Source: Marinoscillum luteum
GTDB taxonomy: Bacteria > Bacteroidota > Bacteroidia > Cytophagales > Cyclobacteriaceae
Direction of reading: 5' to 3'
Length of the DNA: 64,000 nt
Assembly: GCF_044005705.1 (NCBI RefSeq)
Contig: NZ_JBIPKE010000020.1
Span: forward strand, 924,955 to 988,954
The translations under genes were made by a program, and so were the position numbers. The notes below the pieces were generated by a model. The model had not been told where the DNA came from. It searched no databases and saw only the letters and a list, made by a program, of their open reading frames with translations. Of the stretch, positions 53,623 to 61,746 are shown in pieces; positions within the stretch are counted from its first letter, which is position 1, and each line of letters begins with the position of its first letter.

Positions 53623-53993
53623 AAAACATCTTACTGGTAGGCCTTGGCGGATTTGCAGGGAGTATTTGCAGGTATCTGGTTACCATATACTCCCTCAGGG
53701 TTTTGGCCCCAAGCCTCCCATATGGCACCCTTATTGTGAATCTGGTAGGCAGTGCGCTCATCGGACTATTGGCTGGGGCACTCCTAAAAATGAACAATCA
53801 GTTTTACCAATTGCTGCTGATTACGGGTTTTTGCGGTGGGTTTACCACTTTTTCCTCTTTCTCCATAGAGGGGCTCGGGCTTCTGAAAGAAGCTCAATAT
53901 TATCAGTACGTCACCTATGTGACGGTAAGTGTTTTTGGAGGATTGGCCCTTTGCCTTCTGGGAGTGTGGATCGCACAAAAACTCCTTGCATGA
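53619..53993 (+). CDS. crcB: Fluoride exporter (CrcB/Fluc)
   Basis: The 124-residue protein has four membrane helices, the length of the dimeric Fluc channel. Signature motifs are GGFAGSICRYL at the N-terminus, PYGTLIVNLVGSALIG (central Asn) and GFCGGFTTFSSFSIE (the TTFSSF polar track). It expels fluoride by electrodiffusion. It is coupled to acpH by the ATGA overlap. I looked for a fluoride riboswitch in the 120 bp before acpH and found none. Confidence 0.93.
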   Translation: MKNILLVGLGGFAGSICRYLVTIYSLRVLAPSLPYGTLIVNLVGSALIGLLAGALLKMNNQFYQLLLITGFCGGFTTFSSFSIEGLGLLKEAQYYQYVTYVTVSVFGGLALCLLGVWIAQKLLA

Positions 53994-54035
53994 AACAATA
54001 TGCTCCCTGACTAACGTTAACTAAAAAAATTTAGG

Positions 54036-55199
54036 ATGGTTAACTACTATACGGTTTTGGGAGTAACTGAGGCTGCTTCGAGCTCCGAAATCAGGGCTGC
54101 TTTTAAGCGGCTGGCCCTTCAGTATCATCCTGATAAAAACGATGGCAGTGCAGAAATGGAGGAGCGGTTCAAAGAAATCAACCACGCTTATCAGGTACTC
54201 TCCAACCCCTATCAAAAAGCACGATACGACATCCAATGGCAGTTTGGGCAACCTGACGAGCTATATTACACACCACCTCCGCCTCCACCCAGTCCTGCCT
54301 ACAGAAGAGCCTATAAAGAACCTGAGGTCAACTGGCGGGAGAATTGGGTCGCCACGGCCTATGCTTTTGGGTTTACGCTGGTAGTAGCCACCCTGGTAAT
54401 GACCGCTATTTTTATCAAAAGAACTTATGATGAAAAGAAAATGGAGGAGTTGCTGACCCAACGTCGGGGCATTTTTCAAGTGGCCCAAAACAAGTATAAG
54501 CTCGGAGAAATAGAGAGTGCTATCTCCACGATCAACACCCTGGGCGTCTTCATGGATGGTGAAGACGACATGGAAGCATATAAAACCAGTCTGATGGAAA
54601 GCTTCGTTTTTGAAGCTGAACACAACTATAATCAAGGGGTGTACGAAGAGGCCATTTACTACTTTGAACTCATCGAAAACTATGCTCCCAGAAACCCATT
54701 ACCGCTTCAGGAACACCTGGCCCTGGCATACAGAGAAGTGAACAGGCCTTATAAGTCCTTGAAAAAACTCAAGGAACTGCTTATTTTCAATTACCGGAAA
54801 ATGGAAACCTACCTGTTAATGGCTCAGATTTATAGAGACGACATTCACGATATAACAGAAGCAAAACGCTACTTCGAAGTGGCCAGCGACCTGGCCATAG
54901 AAAAATACAAGTCTATTTATGGAAATGCCTACCCACTGGTGCTCAGTGGTGCATCCTTACCTGAGGAACACTACTACCTCTACACCGGCTTGGCCAGCGC
55001 TTATCTGGAAACTGGCGAGCTGGAGAAAGCTATCAAATCCACTAAATGGAACATCAGCGTCTGGCCGGATAGTGTAGAGAACTACCTCATCGCTGCTCAA
55101 AGTTTTGAAGTACTTGGAGATGATGCTGAAGCCTGCGAGTCTATCAAGAAGGCCAGGGAACATGGTTACACAGGCACCCTCAACTCCCCATGCCTATGA
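54036..55199 (+). CDS. DnaJ-domain TPR membrane protein
   Basis: The protein is 387 residues. The N-terminal J domain (about 1-68) carries YTVLGVTEAASSSEIRAAF and the HPD motif in LQYHPDKN. A proline-rich linker (YYTPPPPPPSPAY) follows, then one membrane helix (about 110-132) and a C-terminal tetratricopeptide region (about 150-385) with repeats such as NYNQGVYEEAIYYFELIENY and TGELEKAIKSTKWNISVWPD. J domains stimulate DnaK; here the chaperone input is probably at the membrane with TPR-bound clients. A stop/start overlap of 10 bp joins it to the following gene. Confidence 0.85.
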   Translation: MVNYYTVLGVTEAASSSEIRAAFKRLALQYHPDKNDGSAEMEERFKEINHAYQVLSNPYQKARYDIQWQFGQPDELYYTPPPPPPSPAYRRAYKEPEVNWRENWVATAYAFGFTLVVATLVMTAIFIKRTYDEKKMEELLTQRRGIFQVAQNKYKLGEIESAISTINTLGVFMDGEDDMEAYKTSLMESFVFEAEHNYNQGVYEEAIYYFELIENYAPRNPLPLQEHLALAYREVNRPYKSLKKLKELLIFNYRKMETYLLMAQIYRDDIHDITEAKRYFEVASDLAIEKYKSIYGNAYPLVLSGASLPEEHYYLYTGLASAYLETGELEKAIKSTKWNISVWPDSVENYLIAAQSFEVLGDDAEACESIKKAREHGYTGTLNSPCL

Positions 55200-55603
55200 C
55201 TACTGGATATTCAGGAACCCCACTCTTCAAAAAACTAGGTATCCGGCAAGGTGATCGGTGCTATCTACATCAGGTACCAGATGATTATTTTGATTTGCTT
55301 TTCGGTCTCCCGGATGCCGAATTTGAGGATGGAAAAGTGGATGGGGAGTATGACTTTATCCACGCCTTTGTATCGTACCAATCAGAACTTAAATCCATTT
55401 GGTCCCCCTTGAAGGCAGCGTTGAAAAAAGATGGTATGTTTTGGATATCATGGCCCAAAGGATCCTCCAAACTACCAAAAGACATTAATGAAAACGACAT
55501 ACGTGCACATGGACTCCAAAATGGCCTGGTGGATGTGAAAGTATGCGCAGTTGACAAGGATTGGTCCGGACTGAAATTTATGTACCGGCGAAAAGATCGT
55601 TGA
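55190..55603 (+). CDS. DUF3052-like protein
   Basis: The 137-residue soluble protein has TTGYSGTPLFKKLGIRQGDR, FVSYQSELKSIWSPLKAALK, FWISWPKGSSKLPKDINEND and IRAHGLQNGLVDVKVCAVDKDW. These are the conserved segments of the DUF3052 family, widespread small proteins with a Rossmann-like fold and unknown activity. It overlaps the DnaJ-TPR gene start-to-stop by 10 bp and converges with the thioesterase gene with 26 bp overlap. Confidence 0.78.
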   Translation: MPMTTGYSGTPLFKKLGIRQGDRCYLHQVPDDYFDLLFGLPDAEFEDGKVDGEYDFIHAFVSYQSELKSIWSPLKAALKKDGMFWISWPKGSSKLPKDINENDIRAHGLQNGLVDVKVCAVDKDWSGLKFMYRRKDR

Positions 55604-56168
55604 GATGATCATCATCTCCGACCAACCGGGTTTCACAGCGCTGGCCCCGTAATAGTGGGAAATCTTCAGCCATCACGAAGTTTGATTGCTCCTTCTGCAT
55701 CTTATTGTTGGCTTCCGCCTTGAGTTTTCGGCGCTTAATCACCTCGATAAAACGCCTGATCTCATCCATGCTCTCCAGCCTAAGCGGAGGCACCTTCACC
55801 AGACTGCCATCATCATCTTTGGCCACCATGGTGAAGTAGCTCGTATTCGTGTGCTTTATGGCATGGTTCTTTACGTTTTCAGCTGTCACCTGTATGCCCA
55901 CCACCAGTGAGGTATTCCCCACATGGTTGACCGATGCTCTTAGATGAACCAGCTCCCCAACATCCACGGGCTGTAAAAACTCTACTTCATCAACAGAAAC
56001 TGTGACACAGTACGCTCCGGCATGCTTGCTGGCGCAGGCATAAGCTACTTTATCCATCAGTGATAAAAGTATACCTCCGTGTATCTTGCCACCAAAGTTG
56101 GCATAACTGGGAATCATCAGTTCGGTGAGCGTGGTTTGCGAAAATTTAACGGGAATTGGTTCCATCAT
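55578..56168 (-). CDS. Acyl-CoA thioesterase (hotdog fold)
   Basis: The protein is 196 residues. The hotdog domain (about 1-125) shows ANFGGKIHGGILLSLMDKVA, CVTVSVDEVEFLQPVDVGEL, VHLRASVNHVGNTSLVVGIQ and HTNTSYFTMVAKD, typical of acyl-CoA thioesterases of the YciA/ACOT type with the catalytic Asp near the LMDK motif. A helical and charged C-terminal tail of about 60 residues extends the domain. The chain-length preference is unknown. The gene is convergent with the DUF3052 gene, overlapping by 26 bp. Confidence 0.87.
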   Translation of the reverse strand: MMEPIPVKFSQTTLTELMIPSYANFGGKIHGGILLSLMDKVAYACASKHAGAYCVTVSVDEVEFLQPVDVGELVHLRASVNHVGNTSLVVGIQVTAENVKNHAIKHTNTSYFTMVAKDDDGSLVKVPPLRLESMDEIRRFIEVIKRRKLKAEANNKMQKEQSNFVMAEDFPLLRGQRCETRLVGDDDHLNDLFAGT

Positions 56169-56177
56169 ACTTTTAGG

Positions 56178-56600
56178 TTAGCCTACTATGTCTCCACTGT
56201 CCTGCCTGCACTTCTTTATCCTATTGTTCAAAATCAGTTTCCAAAAAGGACTTTTTGTGAAAATCAATTTCAGATTCACGAGAAAATTATTGAGCTCCGA
56301 TTCCTTCTGAGTGGGGCTCCCGGGTATTCCAGGTGGTTGCAGCACGTATTCAAACCCCATTTTTCTGGTAGCCTGCATGGCACATGGATTACCATAAAGG
56401 AGTCCTTCTGATGAGCTTTTGTAAATGTATTCTATCTTCTGACGCTTAGGTCGTGTACTCGCACGGTTGGCTTCTTTCCCAAAATGAATGTTTTCAGTAG
56501 GCATGTCCTTACTAAAACCGTCCTTCTGAGACTGTGCATTGACTATATTAGCACTGAAAACAGCGAGCAAAAAAATGATCAAAATCCTGATCAAGGCCAT
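56178..56600 (-). CDS. Exported protein of unknown function
   Basis: The 140-residue protein has signal peptide MALIRILIIFLLAVFSANIVNAQ, followed by a basic, Lys/Arg-rich sequence with KEANRASTRPKRQKIEYIYK, GLLYGNPCAMQATRKMGFEY and PGIPGSPTQKESELNNF. No recognised domain. Two cysteines (in GNPCAM and KKCRQD) could form a disulphide in the periplasm. It lies 9 bp upstream of the thioesterase gene on the same strand and may be co-transcribed with it. Confidence 0.55.
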   Translation of the reverse strand: MALIRILIIFLLAVFSANIVNAQSQKDGFSKDMPTENIHFGKEANRASTRPKRQKIEYIYKSSSEGLLYGNPCAMQATRKMGFEYVLQPPGIPGSPTQKESELNNFLVNLKLIFTKSPFWKLILNNRIKKCRQDSGDIVG

Positions 56601-56658
56601 AGGCGCAACATGTTAATTCTTCGGCGAGAGATAGATTCTTAAAGATAATGATCTTAAA

Positions 56659-56666
56659 TATCTTTG
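56659..56666 (+). promoter_or_regulatory. Candidate -7 element of the methyltransferase gene
   Basis: TATCTTTG matches TAnnTTTG and lies 42 bp before ATG 56709. No convincing -33 TTTG at the right spacing is seen. Confidence 0.35.
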
Positions 56667-56708
56667 CCCGCTAATTTAAATAAGTGCAAATCTGATTCTG
56701 TCATTTCC

Positions 56709-57473
56709 ATGAAGCAAATCATAAGCTTTCTTTTAAGAAAAATACCCAGAAAATACCTTCAGCTGGTTAGTCATCATGGATTGCGTGTGCTGGCACTTTT
56801 TTATAGTGGAAACAATGTAGAGTGTACAGTATGTCACTCCACCTTCAGGAAGTTTTTGCCCTATGGCAGAAAATCAAGAGAAAATGCGCTCTGTCCCAAA
56901 TGTCTGGCGCTGGAGCGGCACAGGCTCATTTGGCTCTACCTGGAAAGAAAAACAGATTTCTTTACCCGAAAAAATAAAATGCTGCACATAGCACCAGAAC
57001 TGTGCTTTATGGACCGATTTGAAAGCCTGCCAAACCTGGACTACATCACCGGAGACATAGAATCACCGTTAGCCAAGGTGAAAATGGATATCCATGACAT
57101 CCCCTTTGAGGAAAATACCTTTGACGTGATCTTCTGCAACCACGTGCTCGAGCATGTGGAGGATGATATCCTGGCCATGAAAGAAATGCGCAGGGTTCTG
57201 AAGCCGGGAGGATGGGCCATCCTGCAGGTTCCGTTTTTCTATCCTTTGAAAAAAGAAACCTACGAGGATAAGAGTATCACGTCTCCGGTAGAAAGGGAAA
57301 AGGCCTTTGGACAGGACGACCATGTCCGTATGTTTGGTGAAGATTATGGCACCCGTCTGGCCAGTGCCGGGTTTAAAGTGACTGAAGACAAACTCGTCAT
57401 GGAGCTTTCAGAAGATGAGGTATCAAGATTTGCACTACCCCGACAGGAAATTATTTTCAGGGTAGAAAAGTAA
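56709..57473 (+). CDS. SAM-dependent methyltransferase with N-terminal Cys4 zinc-like motif
   Basis: From ATG 56709 (MKQIISFLLRK) this is 254 residues; a longer TTG start at 56664 lies across a candidate promoter and is rejected. The N-terminus has CTVCHSTFRKFLPYGRKS and LCPKCLALERHRL, a paired CxxC that looks like a zinc ribbon. The class I methyltransferase core follows with MLHIAPELCFMDRF, YITGDIESPLAKVK and NTFDVIFCNHVLEHVEDDIL, then RVLKPGGWAILQVPF. The substrate may be a glycan or polyketide-like acceptor. Proteins with this head are found near glycosyltransferases, and two such genes lie on the other strand next to it. Confidence 0.85.
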   Translation: MKQIISFLLRKIPRKYLQLVSHHGLRVLALFYSGNNVECTVCHSTFRKFLPYGRKSRENALCPKCLALERHRLIWLYLERKTDFFTRKNKMLHIAPELCFMDRFESLPNLDYITGDIESPLAKVKMDIHDIPFEENTFDVIFCNHVLEHVEDDILAMKEMRRVLKPGGWAILQVPFFYPLKKETYEDKSITSPVEREKAFGQDDHVRMFGEDYGTRLASAGFKVTEDKLVMELSEDEVSRFALPRQEIIFRVEK

Positions 57474-57481
57474 AACAGGGG

Positions 57482-58483
57482 TCAGTATAAGTCTATATAC
57501 CTGGTATTGGGATCAATCCCCATTAGTTTTCTTATGCCTTCATAAACAAGCCCTGTGGCATAGCCAGTCATCTGAAGCAGAGTCATCACAGGGGTAAGTG
57601 CAGCCACGGTCAGTGATTTGTTGACCATAAGTGACTCGCTAAAGACGATACTGAGATAAAACAAATAGCCAATGAGTCCGGTAAAGCCCAAAGAATCGAA
57701 GAAAAAAACGGGCAAACAGAATGACACTAACAACCCCAGAGTGAAAGCCAGTGGAAATAGGTGTACCAGTCCCACCTGACCCGCATGGAATCTGGACAAG
57801 TTGATCCTGGCTCGTCCAAAGTACATGAGCTGCTTGAAAAATTTCGTTGGTGAGGTTCTCCTTTTGTGAAAGACATAAGCCTCGGGGATCAATACAGATT
57901 GAAAACCTTCCTTCAGCAGACGTGTGCTGAATTCCATGTCCTCACCCATAAATGGAATAATGTAGCCTTTGGTTTTCTCATACACCTCCCTGCTAAATCC
58001 CATATTAAAACTCCTGGGGTGGTATTTACCAATATGAGAAGCTCCCCCTCTGATGCCACCAGTGGTAAAAAATGAAGTCATGGTCTGATTGATGGCCTTC
58101 TGCACTACTGTAAAAGATGGATGTGCTGCATCCGGCCCACCAAAGGCATCCACGGTATGTGAACTCAGATAACGATCCACTACCTGAAAATAGTCAGACG
58201 GGATCAGGCAGTCAGAATCGAATACAATGAAGTAATCACCCTTTGCCCTGGCAAAACCATAGTTTCTGGCAAACCCTTGCCCTTCATTTTCCTTGATGAA
58301 ATAAGCGATGGATAGTTTCGATTGGTATTCAGCAATCACTGAATCAGACTTTAAGGTAGACCCATCTTCCACAATGATCACCTCGAAATCTCTGAACGTC
58401 TGATTTACAAGCGTGGATAGCAGCTCCTTCACTTCGCTCGGCCGATTGTAAACCGGCACAATCACCGAATACTTAGGCATCAC
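57482..58483 (-). CDS. Family 2 glycosyltransferase with C-terminal membrane helices
   Basis: The protein is 333 residues. The GT-A fold has YSVIVPVYNRPSEVKELLST, DFEVIIVEDGST, ENEGQGFARNYGFARAKGDY, the metal-binding FDSDC and EDMEFSTRLLKEGF. The C-terminal part has membrane helices (about 240-262, 268-285, 290-315). It transfers a sugar from a nucleotide donor to a lipid or polysaccharide acceptor. ATGs at 58480 or 58483 are both possible. It overlaps the upstream glycosyltransferase gene by 11 bp and is the last gene in the operon. Confidence 0.9.
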   Translation of the reverse strand: MMPKYSVIVPVYNRPSEVKELLSTLVNQTFRDFEVIIVEDGSTLKSDSVIAEYQSKLSIAYFIKENEGQGFARNYGFARAKGDYFIVFDSDCLIPSDYFQVVDRYLSSHTVDAFGGPDAAHPSFTVVQKAINQTMTSFFTTGGIRGGASHIGKYHPRSFNMGFSREVYEKTKGYIIPFMGEDMEFSTRLLKEGFQSVLIPEAYVFHKRRTSPTKFFKQLMYFGRARINLSRFHAGQVGLVHLFPLAFTLGLLVSFCLPVFFFDSLGFTGLIGYLFYLSIVFSESLMVNKSLTVAALTPVMTLLQMTGYATGLVYEGIRKLMGIDPNTRYIDLY

Positions 58484-59444
58484 CTGTCCTTTCTGTGATC
58501 AGATAGTCGCCCTTTTTATGATTGACCTGAATGATCATTTCCGCTAAAAATCCAGCCAAAAACAGCTGTGTGCCGATAACCAAAGCCACCAACGCAAGAA
58601 AAAACAGCGGCTGATCCACCACGTCACGCACGTCCAGGTGATGGTAGATTCTGTACATCTTATCCCCAATCACATAGGCCGTGACTCCTAATCCGAAAAG
58701 AAAAGAGAGGGTGCCCAATGCCCCAAAAAAGTGCATGGGGTTTTTTCTGAACCTGCTCACAAACGTGACGGAAATCAAATCCAGAAACCCGTGAACGAAG
58801 CGCTCCAAGCCAAACTTGGTCTGCCCGTATTTTCGCTCACGGTGATGTACTTCCTTTTCGCCAATTCTGTAAAAACCATTCCATTTAGCAATCAGTGGAA
58901 TGTAGCGATGCATTTCGCCATATACCTCTATATTCTTCACCACATCTCGGTGATAGGCCTTCAACCCGCAGTTAAAGTCATGCAGTTTGATCCCAGAAAC
59001 CATCCGGGTGATGGCATTGAAAAACTTCGAGGGAATGGTCTTTCCGATGGGATCGTGTCGCTTCTTCTTCCAGCCCGAAACCAGCTGAAAATTGTCTTCC
59101 GTGATCATTTTCACCAAAGCCGGAATCTCGTCAGGGCTGTCCTGCAAATCTGCATCCATGGTAATCACCACCTCACCCATAGCTGCTTCAAATCCGGTTT
59201 GAAGGGCCGCAGATTTGCCATAGTTCCGATTAAACTTGATGCCTTTGGCCCGTGGGTCTTTTTTGTTCAGTTCACAAATGACTTGCCACGATGTATCACC
59301 GCTGCCATCATCCACAAAGAGCACCTCCGTATCGTAGTTCTCTTTATCCACAACTCCACATATCCACTCAAACAACTCCGGGAGTGACTCCTCTTCGTTG
59401 TATACCGGTATTACTATCGAAAGCGCTATTCTTCTATCTGACAC
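58473..59444 (-). CDS. DPM1/ArnC-like family 2 glycosyltransferase
   Basis: The protein is 323 residues. The catalytic domain shows LSIVIPVYNEEESLPELF, VLFVDDGSGDTSWQVICEL, NYGKSAALQTGFEAAMGEVV, TMDADLQDSPDEIPAL and HDFNCGLKAYHRDVVK. Two C-terminal membrane helices (about 237-262 and 272-303) and a RKYGQTKFG amphipathic region follow. This is the pattern of DPM1, GtrB and ArnC-type enzymes that load a sugar onto undecaprenyl or dolichyl phosphate. The acceptor lipid is probably undecaprenyl phosphate. It ends with overlap into the next glycosyltransferase and lies 3 bp after the DUF4199 gene. Confidence 0.92.
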   Translation of the reverse strand: MSDRRIALSIVIPVYNEEESLPELFEWICGVVDKENYDTEVLFVDDGSGDTSWQVICELNKKDPRAKGIKFNRNYGKSAALQTGFEAAMGEVVITMDADLQDSPDEIPALVKMITEDNFQLVSGWKKKRHDPIGKTIPSKFFNAITRMVSGIKLHDFNCGLKAYHRDVVKNIEVYGEMHRYIPLIAKWNGFYRIGEKEVHHRERKYGQTKFGLERFVHGFLDLISVTFVSRFRKNPMHFFGALGTLSFLFGLGVTAYVIGDKMYRIYHHLDVRDVVDQPLFFLALVALVIGTQLFLAGFLAEMIIQVNHKKGDYLITERTGDA

Positions 59445-59447
59445 AGA

Positions 59448-59969
59448 TTATTCGAATTCGGGTCTTGATTTTTTTGTGATGGCAGAGATGATCAATGAAA
59501 TAAGAAAGCCCACAAAAACACCTCCAATCAAACCAAAGATTAGTAGTCCGGTGGGGCCTGTGAAATTCTCAGAAATCTTCATAGCCTGCTCTATTTGAGC
59601 ATCACTCATACCTTCCTCTTCCATAGCAATAACCTGTGCCTGCCTGATGTTTTCAATAAATTGAGGGTTTATAAACGACACATAGATGTAAGTGAATATG
59701 CTGGATATCACGGCTGAAACCAAGGACATCAGAGTCCCTAGCCCGAGTCCTTCGCCATAGTTCATGTATCCGTCGCCTTCTTTGATAAACTCCTTCTGAG
59801 CAAAATACATGATGACCGCAGTAAAGAGAATGCCTATCCAGGAAACAGACTGATTACCAGAGAGGCCTGCAAAATCAATGACCAAAAAGAAAATGACACC
59901 AACGAGTCCGCTGATAAGGCCATATTTGATTGCTACACTCTTTACGGAAATATTTTTCGTTTCTTCCAT
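59448..59969 (-). CDS. DUF4199 membrane protein, copy 1
   Basis: The 173-residue protein has four membrane helices and a charged amphipathic segment between the third and fourth (about 105-145, NPQFIENIRQAQVIAMEEEG). DUF4199 features are visible: AIKYGLISGLVGVIFFLVID, FAQKEFIKEGDGYMNYGEGL and GLGTLMSLVSAVISSIFTYI. The function is unknown. It is a tandem paralogue of the gene at 59977. It lies 3 bp before the glycosyltransferase and 7 bp after the other DUF4199 gene. Confidence 0.85.
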   Translation of the reverse strand: MEETKNISVKSVAIKYGLISGLVGVIFFLVIDFAGLSGNQSVSWIGILFTAVIMYFAQKEFIKEGDGYMNYGEGLGLGTLMSLVSAVISSIFTYIYVSFINPQFIENIRQAQVIAMEEEGMSDAQIEQAMKISENFTGPTGLLIFGLIGGVFVGFLISLIISAITKKSRPEFE

Positions 59970-59976
59970 GGGTACT

Positions 59977-60486
59977 TCATTTAGGTTGTTTCCTTAAAAT
60001 TATGGATATAACCGGGGTAATGAAGAATCCGGCCAATATTTTTTTGAGTGCCGAACTCTGTACCAAATCCCACATGGTGACATCCCGTATTTCATCCATT
60101 TGCTCCTGCAATCCGGCTTCACCAAACTGCTCCCTGTACATCTCAGCGCGTTCGTTGAGAAAATGAGTCGCGGCTTCCTGATAATTCCTTACAGCATCCT
60201 CCGAAAACTGAAAGTATATCATCAAAGCCCCAACGAAAAGAATTGTTGCCACGGTGTAAACAATAAAGCCCATGGTCATACCCTGCCAAAAATGAAACAC
60301 ACCCTGACCATGGTAGGTCTTGTATTCCTTTTCCGCAAAAAATATAAACAGACCAAAGAGGATCAAATCAAACAACAAGTGACTCAGATCGATCAGTGGA
60401 TTGGAGTTGAAAAGAAAAGAAAAGTGATAGATGATCGTGATAAATACCCCACATATCAGTGCGTATTTGATGGAAATCTTCAGCAT
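59977..60486 (-). CDS. DUF4199 membrane protein, copy 2
   Basis: The 169-residue protein has the same plan as its neighbour: SIKYALICGVFITIIYHFSF, FAEKEYKTYHGQGVFHFWQG, MGFIVYTVATILFVGALMIY, a helical charged loop (AATHFLNERAEMYREQFGEA) and a final helix. Gene pairs of DUF4199 are frequent in this phylum. Sequence identity to copy 1 is moderate by eye. It lies between the dihydroorotase-like gene (3-bp gap) and copy 1 (7-bp gap). Role unknown; association with lipid-carrier glycosylation is by position only. Confidence 0.85.
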   Translation of the reverse strand: MLKISIKYALICGVFITIIYHFSFLFNSNPLIDLSHLLFDLILFGLFIFFAEKEYKTYHGQGVFHFWQGMTMGFIVYTVATILFVGALMIYFQFSEDAVRNYQEAATHFLNERAEMYREQFGEAGLQEQMDEIRDVTMWDLVQSSALKKILAGFFITPVISIILRKQPK

Positions 60487-60489
60487 AGT

Positions 60490-61746
60490 TTATTTATTCT
60501 GAAAAAATGTACCCTGATTATACACGCCGAAACATTTACCGGTCAGTTGCTGACCGTATTTGGGAGCGTTATTGGATCTGGATGGATTATGTTTAGCGGA
60601 GAATTCCCAAACCTGATAAGGGTCAAAAACAGCGAGCTTTGCCGTGCTTCCTTCTTCCACTTTCACCTCAGGAAGTCCCAATATTGCCCTGGGGCCTGAG
60701 GTCAGCCTTTGCACCGCTATTTCCAGTGGCAGCTCATCCTGCAAGGCCAGCAAGTCCGAATACACTGTTGGCAAAGACATCAGACCCGGACTGGCCAGGT
60801 CAAACTCTAATTCTTTACTTTCAGGATCCTGAGGCTGATGAGACGAAATAATCGCATCAATAATGCCTTCTTTCAGGCCTTTTATGAGTGCTTTGCGATC
60901 CCTTTCACTTCTAAAGGGTGGATCCGACTTCAAATTGGAATCATAATCGATCAAATCCTCTTCCGTATATAATAGCTGATGAACAGCCACATCTGCCGTC
61001 ACCTGAAGCCCTTTTTTCTTGGCTGCTTTGATCAGTTCCACACCTCTGGCCGTACTCAGATGACTGAAATGCAATCTTCCTCCTGCGTACTTTAAAATGT
61101 CAAGATCCCGCTTAATAGCAATCTCTTCCGAAATACCAGGCTCTCCCTTCAGCCCCAAAGAGGTACTCATAACACCCTCATGCATATGGGTAAATTGAGA
61201 AAGGTGAACATCCTTTGGCCTGTTAATGATGAGTCCATCAAACTTCTGGACGTATTGAAGAGCCTTTAGTAATAATTCCGTATTCCATATCGGGCTGAGA
61301 CCGTCCGAAAAAGCTACAGCCCCGGCATCTTCCAAATCCAGTATCTCTGTGAGGTTTTCTCCCAGACATCCCTCGCTCACTGCAGCAATTACATGCAGCT
61401 CCACGCCGGCAGTAGATCTCCCTCGTATAAATCCCACATCACTTTTGCTATCAATCACCGGGTGGGTATTAGGTATCAGGCAAACATCCGAAAAGCCACC
61501 GAACAGTGCACTTTTAATACCGGAAGTCAAATTCTCCTTATGCTCTAATCCAGGTTCATTGAAATGTGCAAAAAAATCAAAAAAGGCAGGAGTAACTACT
61601 TTCCCTTCTAAATCGATTACCTTTTTACTTTCCAACCCCTTTCCTACCGCAGAGATGATACCATCTTCCACAAGTATATCCAATGTCTCTCCATGATATT
61701 TGGAGTGAACATCCATGATCCGAGCATTGGCAAGTAGTGTTTTCAT
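60490..61746 (-). CDS. Dihydroorotase-like amidohydrolase
   Basis: The protein is 418 residues and belongs to the class I dihydroorotase / amidohydrolase fold, but with changes. The first metal motif is FFDFFAHFNEPGLEHKENLT: the usual HxH (as in DxHxHxREPG) is replaced by F-A-H, so the first His is missing. Later motifs are VCLIPNTHPVIDS, LHFSHLSTARGVELIKAAKK, TADVAVHQL and IDAIISSHQPQDPESKELEF, where the catalytic Asp of the active form (TDHAP) is also changed to SSHQP. This resembles the PyrC-like inactive or partner forms (PyrX/DHO') found in several bacteria. The TAATG overlap couples it to the BatA-like gene. Confidence 0.85.
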   Translation of the reverse strand: MKTLLANARIMDVHSKYHGETLDILVEDGIISAVGKGLESKKVIDLEGKVVTPAFFDFFAHFNEPGLEHKENLTSGIKSALFGGFSDVCLIPNTHPVIDSKSDVGFIRGRSTAGVELHVIAAVSEGCLGENLTEILDLEDAGAVAFSDGLSPIWNTELLLKALQYVQKFDGLIINRPKDVHLSQFTHMHEGVMSTSLGLKGEPGISEEIAIKRDLDILKYAGGRLHFSHLSTARGVELIKAAKKKGLQVTADVAVHQLLYTEEDLIDYDSNLKSDPPFRSERDRKALIKGLKEGIIDAIISSHQPQDPESKELEFDLASPGLMSLPTVYSDLLALQDELPLEIAVQRLTSGPRAILGLPEVKVEEGSTAKLAVFDPYQVWEFSAKHNPSRSNNAPKYGQQLTGKCFGVYNQGTFFQNK

